Of a stretch of 9,554 bases of DNA, positions 1 to 5,852 are shown one piece after another. How positions within the stretch are numbered: the stretch's first letter is position 1; the number at the start of each line of letters is the position of its first letter. This stretch comes from Candidatus Omnitrophota bacterium. GTDB taxonomy: Bacteria > Omnitrophota > Gorgyraeia > JABMRN01. Where the stretch lies: assembly GCA_013202515.1 (NCBI GenBank), contig JABMRN010000007.1:1-9554 (forward strand). Direction: 5' to 3'. The translations under genes were made by a program, and so were the position numbers. The notes beneath the pieces were generated by a model. That model worked only from the letters and a program-made list of their open reading frames with translations. It was not told the DNA's origin and did no database searches.

Positions 1-574
1 AACCGACATCATAAACTGCTTGGGTCTGAAAAAATAACACGCCCTTCTCTACTTTCTTTTCCATTTTTATAATCTCTGGCTCAATAGGGTCAGCGCCCGG
101 ATTAACAACGGCTCCAGAAAAGAAATTAGGCACTCCTTTTAAAGGATTGCCAGATAAATCCAACCCCGAATTTAATTTCTGGATAGCGTCAAGTAAAGTC
201 ACTACATCGAGATCAAAAACGGGTTTTGCCTCAGGATGATCCCCTAAGGCCGGGTGATCACCAGTCAAGGCAAGCACGTTCTCAATGCCAAGAACATAAG
301 CGCTCAAGAGGTCTGACTGAAGGGCAAGTCTGTTCCTGTCCCTGCACGTAAGCTGAAATATCGGTTCGATCCCAGCATCTATTAAAAGATGGCAGGTGGC
401 TAGAGAGCCCATGCGCATTACAGAACTCTGTAGATCCGTCACATTAATGGCATCGACCCTTTCCTTTATGAGGACGGCACCTTGAATAGCCTCTTCAATA
501 TCTACACCCTTTGGCGGGCCTATTTCGCTCGTGATAACAAATTTCTTTTTTTCTATTTTTTCTCTAAGTTTCAT
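1..574 (-). CDS. metF: 5,10-methylenetetrahydrofolate reductase (MetF), N-terminal 191 residues, runs off window
   Basis: Flavoprotein of the cytoplasm that reduces 5,10-methylene-THF to 5-methyl-THF, the last folate step of the Wood-Ljungdahl methyl branch and also the methyl source for methionine. The visible part reads as the start of the TIM barrel. It has TSEIGPPKG with Glu17 at the catalytic-Glu position, QLTCRDRNRLALQSDLL (about 74-90), ALTGDHP with Asp106 at the flavin/folate Asp position, a second GDHP at 111-114, and FFQTQAVYD near the window edge, the folate-binding Gln region. The LTGDHP..GDHP pattern is, as I recall, common in MetF of Wood-Ljungdahl organisms. The ATG at 574-572 overlaps the folD stop (ATGA, 571-574), so the two are translationally coupled. 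The C-terminal third or so lies outside the window. The assignment is very secure; whether a MetV partner follows cannot be seen. Confidence 0.95.
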   Translation of the reverse strand, partial: MKLREKIEKKKFVITSEIGPPKGVDIEEAIQGAVLIKERVDAINVTDLQSSVMRMGSLATCHLLIDAGIEPIFQLTCRDRNRLALQSDLLSAYVLGIENVLALTGDHPALGDHPEAKPVFDLDVVTLLDAIQKLNSGLDLSGNPLKGVPNFFSGAVVNPGADPIEPEIIKMEKKVEKGVLFFQTQAVYDVG

Positions 575-1422
575 TGTTTTTCTCTCTGTCTCTTAAATAA
601 ATATACAATATTTTTCATAAGCATAGCTGTTGTAAGCGGGCCTACTCCTCCGGGAACAGGTGTAATGAATGACGCCCGCTTCGAGGCCTCTTCAAATTCT
701 ACGTCACCCACAATCTTATCCCCTTCTTTATTGATGCCTACGTCAACTACGATAGCGCCTTTTTTAATCCAGCTGCCTTTAATTAAAGCTGGCTTCCCAA
801 CAGCAACAACAAGGACCTCTGCCCTATTAACATAATCCTTAAGCATACCGCGTTCAGCGGTTGCTATGTGGCAAATAGAAGTAGTTGCAAATTTATTCAG
901 TAACATAAGCGCCAGTGGCTTACCAACAATATCAGAGTGTCCAATGCAAACAGCTTCTTTGCCGTACAAATCTGCCCCGGATGATTTAATAAGCTCCATG
1001 ACTGCCATGGGTGTGCACGGACCAATAGCTTCATCTCCAAACAAAATCCTGCCAATATTTGCCGGGTGCATGCATTCGGCGTCTTTTATGGGATCGATGG
1101 CGCAGATAAGAGATTTTGCATCAATAATCTTGGGAACAGGCATTTCTAAAATAATAGACGTAACCCCAGCATCTTCATTGAGCCCCTTGATTGCACGAAT
1201 TGCTTCTTCTTGAGAGACTGATGGGCTAAGGGTTAAAACATCATGGTCAATACCCAAAAGCATAGCTTCTTTCTTTTGCTTCGAAAGATACAGATCAGAG
1301 GTTTTATCTTTTCCTATTTGAACTGCGACAAGCTTTGGCTTTCCAGGAATTCTTGCAAGCTCGCGACGTAATTCTTCTTTTATCTTTAAAGCTATGGGTT
1401 TACCGCTTAGGAGTTCCGCCAT
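571..1422 (-). CDS. folD: Methylenetetrahydrofolate dehydrogenase FolD, probably dehydrogenase-only
   Basis: A 283-residue FolD, of usual family length. The family is normally bifunctional: NAD(P)-dependent 5,10-methylene-THF dehydrogenase plus 5,10-methenyl-THF cyclohydrolase. The N-terminal folate domain carries Tyr45 of the YxxxK motif, but the catalytic Lys is Gln49. The usual QLPLP is EMPVP (Glu93 for Gln), and KDVDGFHP is KDAECMHP (Glu116 for Asp). The Rossmann part is intact: GPCTP (134-138), IGHSDIVGKP (160-169), VAVGKP (206-211) and TPVPGGVGPLT (254-264). The loop after the second strand reads CHIAT, without the Arg/Lys or Ser often seen there, so NAD rather than NADP is possible but unproven. 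The changes at the Lys and Gln positions predict loss of cyclohydrolase activity, which the upstream fchA would cover. The ATG at 1422 has GAGG six bases upstream. The gap to fchA is 14 bases and the overlap with metF is 4. Confidence 0.95.
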   Translation of the reverse strand: MAELLSGKPIALKIKEELRRELARIPGKPKLVAVQIGKDKTSDLYLSKQKKEAMLLGIDHDVLTLSPSVSQEEAIRAIKGLNEDAGVTSIILEMPVPKIIDAKSLICAIDPIKDAECMHPANIGRILFGDEAIGPCTPMAVMELIKSSGADLYGKEAVCIGHSDIVGKPLALMLLNKFATTSICHIATAERGMLKDYVNRAEVLVVAVGKPALIKGSWIKKGAIVVDVGINKEGDKIVGDVEFEEASKRASFITPVPGGVGPLTTAMLMKNIVYLFKRQREKQ

Positions 1423-1436
1423 TATTAACCTCGCCG

Positions 1437-2033
1437 CTAAAACTTCTTAATTAAGATATCAATGCCTTTTTTCATATTCTCTATTCTCTTTTTAACGCCT
1501 TGAGCAAACGCCTTATCCTTTATATGCGCAAGATTTATTTCGCAATTTATTCTACCTAATGAAAAGGCCGCTACCTCAAGCACTGCCCCGCACTTGACAT
1601 CTGACACAAGGTGCTTATTTCCTTTCCGTAGAAGAATAAAAGCACTTTTGAGCATGCGAGATGAAATCTCGCAAACTCTTAACGGGCTTTTGCATGCTCT
1701 CTTAAGCGCCTTCTGCAGCATAATATCTTTTCGTTTAGAATCGAGCAATTTTAAGCACTTTCTCACCTTAAGATATGCTGCGATATCATCGTCAATAAGG
1801 CGTTCCTGTTCTCTTTTGGCAGAGGCTAGCTCTTTCACAACGCCCCTAATGAGACGATGCGATTTCTTGTAGAATTTATTAGTCAGTGTGTAACCCGCTG
1901 CCATAATGAGAAGCGATGTACCTATAGCAGCTGTTGATGCAGCAGCAGATCCGCCACCAGGCGCTGGCGTCCTCTTAGCCGTATGCTTTAGATATTTTCT
2001 TAAGGTCGCGTTTATGTATTTCATTAAAATCAA
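1437..2033 (-). CDS. fchA: Methenyl-THF cyclohydrolase, FchA / formiminotransferase-cyclodeaminase C-terminal family
   Basis: A 198-residue cytoplasmic protein of the cyclodeaminase/cyclohydrolase family. Members convert 5-formimino-THF to methenyl-THF, or 5,10-methenyl-THF to 10-formyl-THF and back. The family signature TPAPGGGSAAA lies at 22-32, an acidic DDD is at 81-83 where family members carry a conserved Asp before an aromatic/Ala stretch, and GNKHLVSDVKCGA is at 138-150, followed by the typical INCEINL segment. The body is largely helical. No formiminotransferase domain or histidine-degradation gene is nearby. It sits between fhs and folD, so methenyl-THF cyclohydrolase in the Wood-Ljungdahl methyl branch is the likely job. 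The start is taken as TTG at 2033-2031, which overlaps the fhs stop as TTGA and has AGGA 5 bases upstream. The ATG at 2024 is the alternative, but its AGGA is 14 bases away. Family assignment is secure; the precise reaction is inferred from context. Confidence 0.9.
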   Translation of the reverse strand: MILMKYINATLRKYLKHTAKRTPAPGGGSAAASTAAIGTSLLIMAAGYTLTNKFYKKSHRLIRGVVKELASAKREQERLIDDDIAAYLKVRKCLKLLDSKRKDIMLQKALKRACKSPLRVCEISSRMLKSAFILLRKGNKHLVSDVKCGAVLEVAAFSLGRINCEINLAHIKDKAFAQGVKKRIENMKKGIDILIKKF

Positions 2034-3739
2034 ATCAGTCCTGTAATGTTGCCTTGTTTATCTATGTCAATCCGTTTTCCTCTAGGATTCAATGGAAGGC
2101 CAGGCATTGTCTTAATATCACCGCATTGCACATATATGAAACCTGCCCCTGCAGCCAGATGTAAATCGTTTACTGGAAGTTTAAATCCTCGCGGCCTCCC
2201 CTTTCTCTTGGAGTCATGAGAAAGAGAAAGATGGGTTTTTCCCATGCATATAGGAAGTGCATGGAATTTTAATTTTCGCAGAAGAGCTATTTTCTTGAGC
2301 GCTGTCTCTGAATATGATATTTCCTTTGCCCCATATATAGTCTTCGCAATCCTGGATATCTTTTCCTTGATAGACATATCAACTGGATAAAGAAACCTGA
2401 ACTTTGATGGACAATTTTTAATTGCGTCCTGGACTGTTTTTGCTAGCTCTATCGCACCTGCACCACCCATTGACCATGCCTCGCTTACCGCAACCCTATC
2501 GGCACCAGAAGAAATGGCACATCTTTTTACAGCATTAATCTCTTTTTCAGTGTCGGTGTTAAAACGATTAATGCATACAACAACCGGTACGCCAAAACAC
2601 TTAATGTTTTCTATCTGTTTGTCGAGATTGGAGCAACCTCTTTCCACAGCAGACACGTTTTCCCTTGAGATATATGAATCTATGGGCTTGCTCGCCGTAA
2701 CGTCGTAGTCCCCACTCTGTGCCTTAAGAGCCCTTATCGAACATACAAGCACACAAACGTCCGGCTTAAGGCCGCTAGTCCTGCATTTAATATTAAAGAA
2801 TTTTTCCGCACCGACATCCGCACCAAAGCCGCCTTCTGTTACAACATAATCAGCGCGTCCAAGAGCAATTTTGTCAGCAATTATGGAGCTGTTTCCGTGT
2901 GCAATATTGCCAAAGGGGCCCGTATGAATAAAGCACGGGGTTTTTTCCAATGTCTGTAAGAGATTGGGTTTTATTGCATCTTTAAGCAAAGCGGCCATGG
3001 CGCCTGCAACCTTGATGTTTTCTGTCGTAACAGGCCTATTCTTTTTCGTATACCCTACGACAATCCTTCCGATCCTGGCCCTCAGATCACCAAGATTTTC
3101 TGATAGCGACAGTATTGCCATCAGCTCGCTTGACTCAGTTATGCCAAAACTGGTTTTTGTGGGAATACCGTCCTTTTTTGTTCCCATGCCTACGGTAACA
3201 TTCCTTAAAAACCGATCGCTTACACCTTCTACGCGGTCCCAGTTTAGATTTGCAATATCTACATCTAAAGGATTGCCTCTGAAGATCATGTTATCCAAAA
3301 AGGCTGCACATAGATTGTTTGCTGCTGTCACTGCGTGAGAATCACCGGTCAGGTGTAGGTTAACGTCTTCCATTGGCAGTACCTGCGCATAGCCTCCTCC
3401 GGAAGCGCTTCCCTTTGCTCCAAAAATTGGGCCTAGCGATGATTGCCTGATACAGGCTATTGATTTCTTATTGAGTTTATTGAAGGCCATTGACAGCCCA
3501 ATGGTTGTCACTGTCTTGCCTTCGCCATACGGCGTAGGCGTTATGGCTGTCACGAAAATATACTTGTTTTTCGTATGCGATTTGCGACCTTTTAGGGCAT
3601 CAAGCGACACCTTTGCTTTGTAGTTGCCATATAACTCAATATGTTTTGACTTAATGCCGAATTTTCTCGCAATGTCCTTTATAGGAACCATCGTGGCCTT
3701 TTCTGCGATTTTTTCAGCATCTTGCGGCTGAATAGACAT
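2030..3739 (-). CDS. fhs: Formate--tetrahydrofolate ligase (10-formyl-THF synthetase)
   Basis: A 569-residue cytoplasmic ligase that makes 10-formyl-THF from formate, THF and ATP, the entry step of the methyl branch. Length matches the family (about 555-560) with a slightly long N-terminus. Motifs are the P-loop-like TPTPYGEGKT (67-76), RQSSLGP with Arg98 at the formyl-phosphate-binding Arg position, GGGYAQVLPMEDVNLHLTGD, IHTGPFGNIAHG, VVTEGGFGADVGAEKFFNIKCR, and the C-terminal MPGLPLNP. Some positions I remember as nearly fixed differ: R(E/Q)PSLGP is RQSSLGP, and HGCNS is HGNSS. It is therefore a divergent but apparently intact member. The ATG at 3739 follows AAAGGGG with a 4-base spacer. 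It is the first gene behind the promoter at 3825-3853, and the only spaced junction in the window precedes it. Its 3' end carries the AGGA for fchA and overlaps that start by 4 bases. Confidence 0.97.
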   Translation of the reverse strand: MSIQPQDAEKIAEKATMVPIKDIARKFGIKSKHIELYGNYKAKVSLDALKGRKSHTKNKYIFVTAITPTPYGEGKTVTTIGLSMAFNKLNKKSIACIRQSSLGPIFGAKGSASGGGYAQVLPMEDVNLHLTGDSHAVTAANNLCAAFLDNMIFRGNPLDVDIANLNWDRVEGVSDRFLRNVTVGMGTKKDGIPTKTSFGITESSELMAILSLSENLGDLRARIGRIVVGYTKKNRPVTTENIKVAGAMAALLKDAIKPNLLQTLEKTPCFIHTGPFGNIAHGNSSIIADKIALGRADYVVTEGGFGADVGAEKFFNIKCRTSGLKPDVCVLVCSIRALKAQSGDYDVTASKPIDSYISRENVSAVERGCSNLDKQIENIKCFGVPVVVCINRFNTDTEKEINAVKRCAISSGADRVAVSEAWSMGGAGAIELAKTVQDAIKNCPSKFRFLYPVDMSIKEKISRIAKTIYGAKEISYSETALKKIALLRKLKFHALPICMGKTHLSLSHDSKRKGRPRGFKLPVNDLHLAAGAGFIYVQCGDIKTMPGLPLNPRGKRIDIDKQGNITGLI

Positions 3740-3743
3740 ATTT

Positions 3744-3750
3744 CCCCTTT
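3744..3750 (-). promoter_or_regulatory. fhs ribosome-binding site
   Basis: AAAGGGG lies 4 bases upstream of the fhs ATG. A second purine block, GGGGG at 3751-3755, lies just upstream and is mostly taken up in the 3' arm of the leader hairpin. The AAGGG of this site could alternatively pair with CCCUU at 3775-3779. Confidence 0.65.
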
Positions 3751-3751
3751 C

Positions 3752-3779
3752 CCCCTAATCACGAAGGCACGATCAAGGG
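3752..3779 (-). promoter_or_regulatory. Leader RNA hairpin upstream of the fhs ribosome-binding site
   Basis: In the minus-strand transcript the arms 3779-3768 and 3763-3752 can form 12 consecutive base pairs around a CCUU loop (3767-3764). Eight are Watson-Crick and four are G-U. On the other strand those four would be A-C mismatches, so the structure is specific to the fhs message. There is no U-run after it, so it is not an intrinsic terminator. It ends one base before the purine-rich ribosome-binding region. A role in mRNA stability or translational control of the folate operon is inference. Confidence 0.5.
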
Positions 3780-3806
3780 TTCGTTCTTCTATGATAAAAT
3801 TATAAG

Positions 3807-3822
3807 ATAACTATTGAGTTAT
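3807..3822. promoter_or_regulatory. Palindrome at the predicted transcription start (possible operator)
   Basis: A perfect inverted repeat of 6-base arms (ATAACT / AGTTAT) with a CAAT spacer, 3 bases downstream of the -10 box. The predicted start (about 3817-3819) falls inside it, which is a typical place for a repressor site. The region is very AT-rich, so chance is a real alternative. Confidence 0.3.
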
Positions 3823-3824
3823 AT

Positions 3825-3853
3825 ATTATAGACAATGGGCTTCTATATGTCAA
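3825..3853 (-). promoter_or_regulatory. Sigma70-type consensus promoter for fhs-fchA-folD-metF
   Basis: On the minus strand a perfect TTGACA (3853-3848) is followed by a 17-base spacer and a perfect TATAAT (3830-3825). The predicted start is near 3818, giving a leader of about 79 bases to the fhs ATG. It lies in the only intergenic gap of more than 28 bases in the window (3740-3874), right after rnhB and before the folate genes, so it very likely makes the folate genes an independent transcription unit. No terminator is visible between rnhB and this promoter, so read-through from the upstream operon may add to expression. Confidence 0.88.
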
Positions 3854-3874
3854 TCCTTTTGTGCGGGACAATCC

Positions 3875-4522
3875 CTAAAAAACTCGGCGCATCCCAGGGA
3901 AGTCTTGCTTGATAGGACGAAAGGTCATGCGGTGGATCGGTGAGGGGCCATATTTTGAAATGGCTTCAAAGTGTCTTTTTGTTCCGTATCCCTTGTGATA
4001 TTTGAACCCGTAATGTGGATAGGCCTTATGATACTTTTCCATTATTCTATCTCTAGTCACCTTTGCAATAATGGATGCGCAAGCAATAGACAGACTTTTA
4101 GAATCTCCCCCGCATATATTGACTTTTTTGCAAGGGATCTTTAGCTTGAGATTACCATCAATCAGGAGAAGATCAGGCTTTATCCCCAAGCCCTTTACTG
4201 CTTTCTCCATCGTTAGGATGGTAGCCTTGTAGATATTCAAAGAGTCTATTTTCTTTTCCCCAATAATACCTACGCCAAAGAAAGCTTTTCTTCTTATCTC
4301 ATCGTACGCTTTGAGCCTGGCCTTGGGGCTTAAAACCTTCGAATCGTCGATTCTGTTTTTAAATTTGACCTTTAAATCCTTTAATACAACGGAAGCAGCG
4401 ACAACCGGACCCGCAAGGGGGCCTCTTCCAGCCTCGTCTACTCCTGCAATGAGATGATAGCCTGCTTTACGCGCCTTCTTTTCGTGGTAGAGCAGCTTCC
4501 GATTCGGTTTTAACTTTGTCAA
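3875..4522 (-). CDS. rnhB: Ribonuclease HII
   Basis: Cytoplasmic endonuclease that cuts the RNA strand of RNA-DNA hybrids and starts removal of misincorporated ribonucleotides. Numbered from the TTG at 4522 (215 residues), the catalytic carboxylates are Asp29 and Glu30 in GVDEAGRGPLAGP, Asp122 in LLIDGN, and Asp140 in GGDSKS. DDSKVLS, CASIIAKVTRD and GYGTKRHFEAI..GPSPIHR are also present, so all family motifs are intact. No ATG occurs in frame before the catalytic motif, so the start must be non-ATG. TTG at 4522 is chosen because AGGTGG (4537-4532) sits 9 bases upstream. TTG at 4552 would add 10 basic residues but has a poorer site. Either way the start lies inside the 3' end of rplS (56 or 86 bases of overlap), which suggests coupled translation. 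It is the last gene of the housekeeping block. Confidence 0.93.
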   Translation of the reverse strand: MTKLKPNRKLLYHEKKARKAGYHLIAGVDEAGRGPLAGPVVAASVVLKDLKVKFKNRIDDSKVLSPKARLKAYDEIRRKAFFGVGIIGEKKIDSLNIYKATILTMEKAVKGLGIKPDLLLIDGNLKLKIPCKKVNICGGDSKSLSIACASIIAKVTRDRIMEKYHKAYPHYGFKYHKGYGTKRHFEAISKYGPSPIHRMTFRPIKQDFPGMRRVF

Positions 4523-4859
4523 TTTTTTCGTCCACCTTACCTTTTTTACCAACCTTCTTCCTCAGGTAGTAAAGCTTTGCGCGCTTTGTTTTCCCCTTTT
4601 TCTTCACTGTAACTTTGTCCACGCTTGGGGAATTAATCGGAAACGTTCTTTCAACACCTTCGCCGTAGGATATTCTGCGAACCGTAAATGAGGCACGAAT
4701 ACGAGATCCTTTTTTTCCAATTACTATGCCTTCGAAATCCTGTATTCGGGTCTTTCCTTCTTCCTTAATTTTTACACTGACAACAACAGTGTCACCGATG
4801 TCGAATTCTGGCATTTCTTTCTTTGATATCTTTGTTTCAAACTCACTCAACTTCTTCAT
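4467..4859 (-). CDS. rplS: 50S ribosomal protein L19
   Basis: Large-subunit protein at the 30S-50S interface. At 130 residues it is somewhat longer than the usual 115 or so. The L19 core is clear: FDIGDTVVVSVKIKEEGKTRIQ, FEGIVIGKKG, FTVRRISYGEGVERTFP and the C-terminal RAKLYYLRKKVGK. After this core comes a charged tail of about 25 residues (VDEKIDKVKTESEAALPRKEGA region) whose DNA also holds the start of rnhB. The ATG at 4859 overlaps the trmD stop as ATGA, and a perfect AGGAGG (4870-4865) inside trmD precedes it by 5 bases. Confidence 0.97.
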   Translation of the reverse strand: MKKLSEFETKISKKEMPEFDIGDTVVVSVKIKEEGKTRIQDFEGIVIGKKGSRIRASFTVRRISYGEGVERTFPINSPSVDKVTVKKKGKTKRAKLYYLRKKVGKKGKVDEKIDKVKTESEAALPRKEGA

Positions 4860-5554
4860 TTATTCCTCCTTCTGCAAAGATCGGGCCTTCTGACCCTCGT
4901 CCTTTTTATTGCTTCGTCTTTTCTCCACTTTTCTATTTTCTTATGATTGCCTCCGAGAAGAATCTCAGGCACCTCCATGCCATTAAAAATTCGAGGCCTA
5001 GTATACTGAGGGTATTCAAGTAGGCTCTGCTCAAAAGATTCCGTGTGCGGTGAATCCGGATTACCCAAAACGCCTGGAATCAACCTTGCAATCGCATCTA
5101 TAACAATGCATGCAGGGATTTCACCGCAACTGGTGATGTAATCACCAACAGATATCTCATCGTCAACAAAGCTGCGTATCCTTTCATCCACGCCCTCATA
5201 ATGACCACATACAAGTACAACGCGTTTTAAACCGGCTAGCTTCTTAACAATCTCCTGATTTAACCTTCTGCCCTGCGGCGTCAGCAACACGATGCTTGTT
5301 TTCTTATTTTTTGAACGCTCTTTCCTCTTTGAAATATCTTTCAGTGCGCGGAATATGGGCTCAACCTTCATCACCATGCCACCGCCACCCCCAAAAGGTT
5401 TATCATCAGCTGTTCTGTGCCTGTCTTTTGTCCAAGTTCGTAAATTATGTAATTTAATTTTTAAAAGTCTTTTATCCCGAGCAATCTTAACGATGGACTC
5501 AGTTATCGGACCCTTGAACATTTCAGGGAAAAGCGTCAACACATCTATCTGCAT
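4856..5554 (-). CDS. trmD: tRNA (guanine-37-N1)-methyltransferase TrmD
   Basis: SAM-dependent SPOUT enzyme that methylates G37 next to the anticodon and prevents +1 frameshifting. 232 residues, normal length. Seen are LTLFPEMF (7-13), a glycine-rich GGGGGMVMKVEP (55-66), VCGHYEGVDERI (115-126), RLIPGVLG (157-164) and LLEYPQYTRP (178-187). Two active-site positions differ from the common form. The knot motif DYVLTGGE is DYITSCGE (Cys143 for the first Gly), and the Asp of the usual DSF, proposed as general base, is Glu172 in TESF. Both could be lineage variants. The ATG at 5554 follows rpsP by 21 bases; rimM, normally in between, is missing. The stop overlaps the rplS start. Confidence 0.96.
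   Translation of the reverse strand: MQIDVLTLFPEMFKGPITESIVKIARDKRLLKIKLHNLRTWTKDRHRTADDKPFGGGGGMVMKVEPIFRALKDISKRKERSKNKKTSIVLLTPQGRRLNQEIVKKLAGLKRVVLVCGHYEGVDERIRSFVDDEISVGDYITSCGEIPACIVIDAIARLIPGVLGNPDSPHTESFEQSLLEYPQYTRPRIFNGMEVPEILLGGNHKKIEKWRKDEAIKRTRVRRPDLCRRRNK
4865..4870 (-). promoter_or_regulatory. rplS Shine-Dalgarno inside the trmD 3' end
   Basis: A perfect AGGAGG 5 bases upstream of the rplS ATG, coded within the last codons of trmD. With the ATGA overlap it allows strong, coupled initiation of L19, which is needed in far larger amounts than TrmD. Confidence 0.75.
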
Positions 5555-5575
5555 ATCAGTCTTTCCGAGAGCTGC

Positions 5576-5824
5576 TTATCCTGTCTGTATTTTTGCTTTT
5601 TTAAACAGGCTTCGAACGGTTTCCGTCGGTTTTGCGCCGTTCTTCATCCAGTAAAGCGCACGCTCTTTTTTAACGCTAATTGTGCTCGGTTTTGTTTTCG
5701 GGTCGTAATATCCTACTTGTTCAATGAAGCGGCCGTCCCTCGGGCTCCTCTTGTCGGTTGCAACAATTCGCCAAAAGGGCTTTTTGTTTGTTCCCATTCT
5801 CTTTAATCGTAATACAACTGCCAT
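5576..5824 (-). CDS. rpsP: 30S ribosomal protein S16
   Basis: Small-subunit assembly protein, 82 residues, standard length. The N-terminal MAVVLRLKRMG, the segment PFWRIVATDKRSPRDGRFIEQVGYYDP and the downstream ALYWMKNGAKPTETVRSLFKK are diagnostic. A perfect AGGAGG lies 4 bases upstream of the ATG, as expected for a highly expressed ribosomal gene. It follows murA by 28 bases and precedes trmD by 21. The KH-domain RNA-binding protein gene and rimM that often follow rpsP are both absent here. Confidence 0.98.
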   Translation of the reverse strand: MAVVLRLKRMGTNKKPFWRIVATDKRSPRDGRFIEQVGYYDPKTKPSTISVKKERALYWMKNGAKPTETVRSLFKKAKIQTG

Positions 5825-5852
5825 GCTACCTCCTTTTAGGTTTTTTTATAAT

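Noticed and set aside
482..835. Plus-strand open frame of 117 codons overlapping folD and metF
   Set aside because: It is antisense to two genes with clear family motifs, has no ribosome site I can see, and its translation matches no family I know.
2064..2069. TTGACA near the fhs 3' end as an internal promoter for fchA
   Set aside because: The hexamer 17 bases downstream is ATTACA, a poor -10, and the sequence is explained by conserved fhs coding.
2964..3338. Plus-strand open frame of 124 codons inside fhs
   Set aside because: Antisense shadow of a highly conserved gene; hydrophobic-looking composition arises from the complement of fhs codons.
3799..3804. Second TATAAT in the fhs leader as an alternative -10
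   Set aside because: No -35-like box at 16-18 bases upstream; the consensus promoter at 3825-3853 is far better.
3740..3820. THF riboswitch in the fhs leader
   Set aside because: The leader is about 79 bases, shorter than the class as I know it, and I could not place its conserved core; only a single hairpin is supported.
3865..3875. Short hairpin GGGA-TTG-TCCC just after the rnhB stop as a terminator
   Set aside because: Only four base pairs, and it is followed by GCACAAAAGG rather than a U-run in the transcript, so it does not qualify as an intrinsic terminator.
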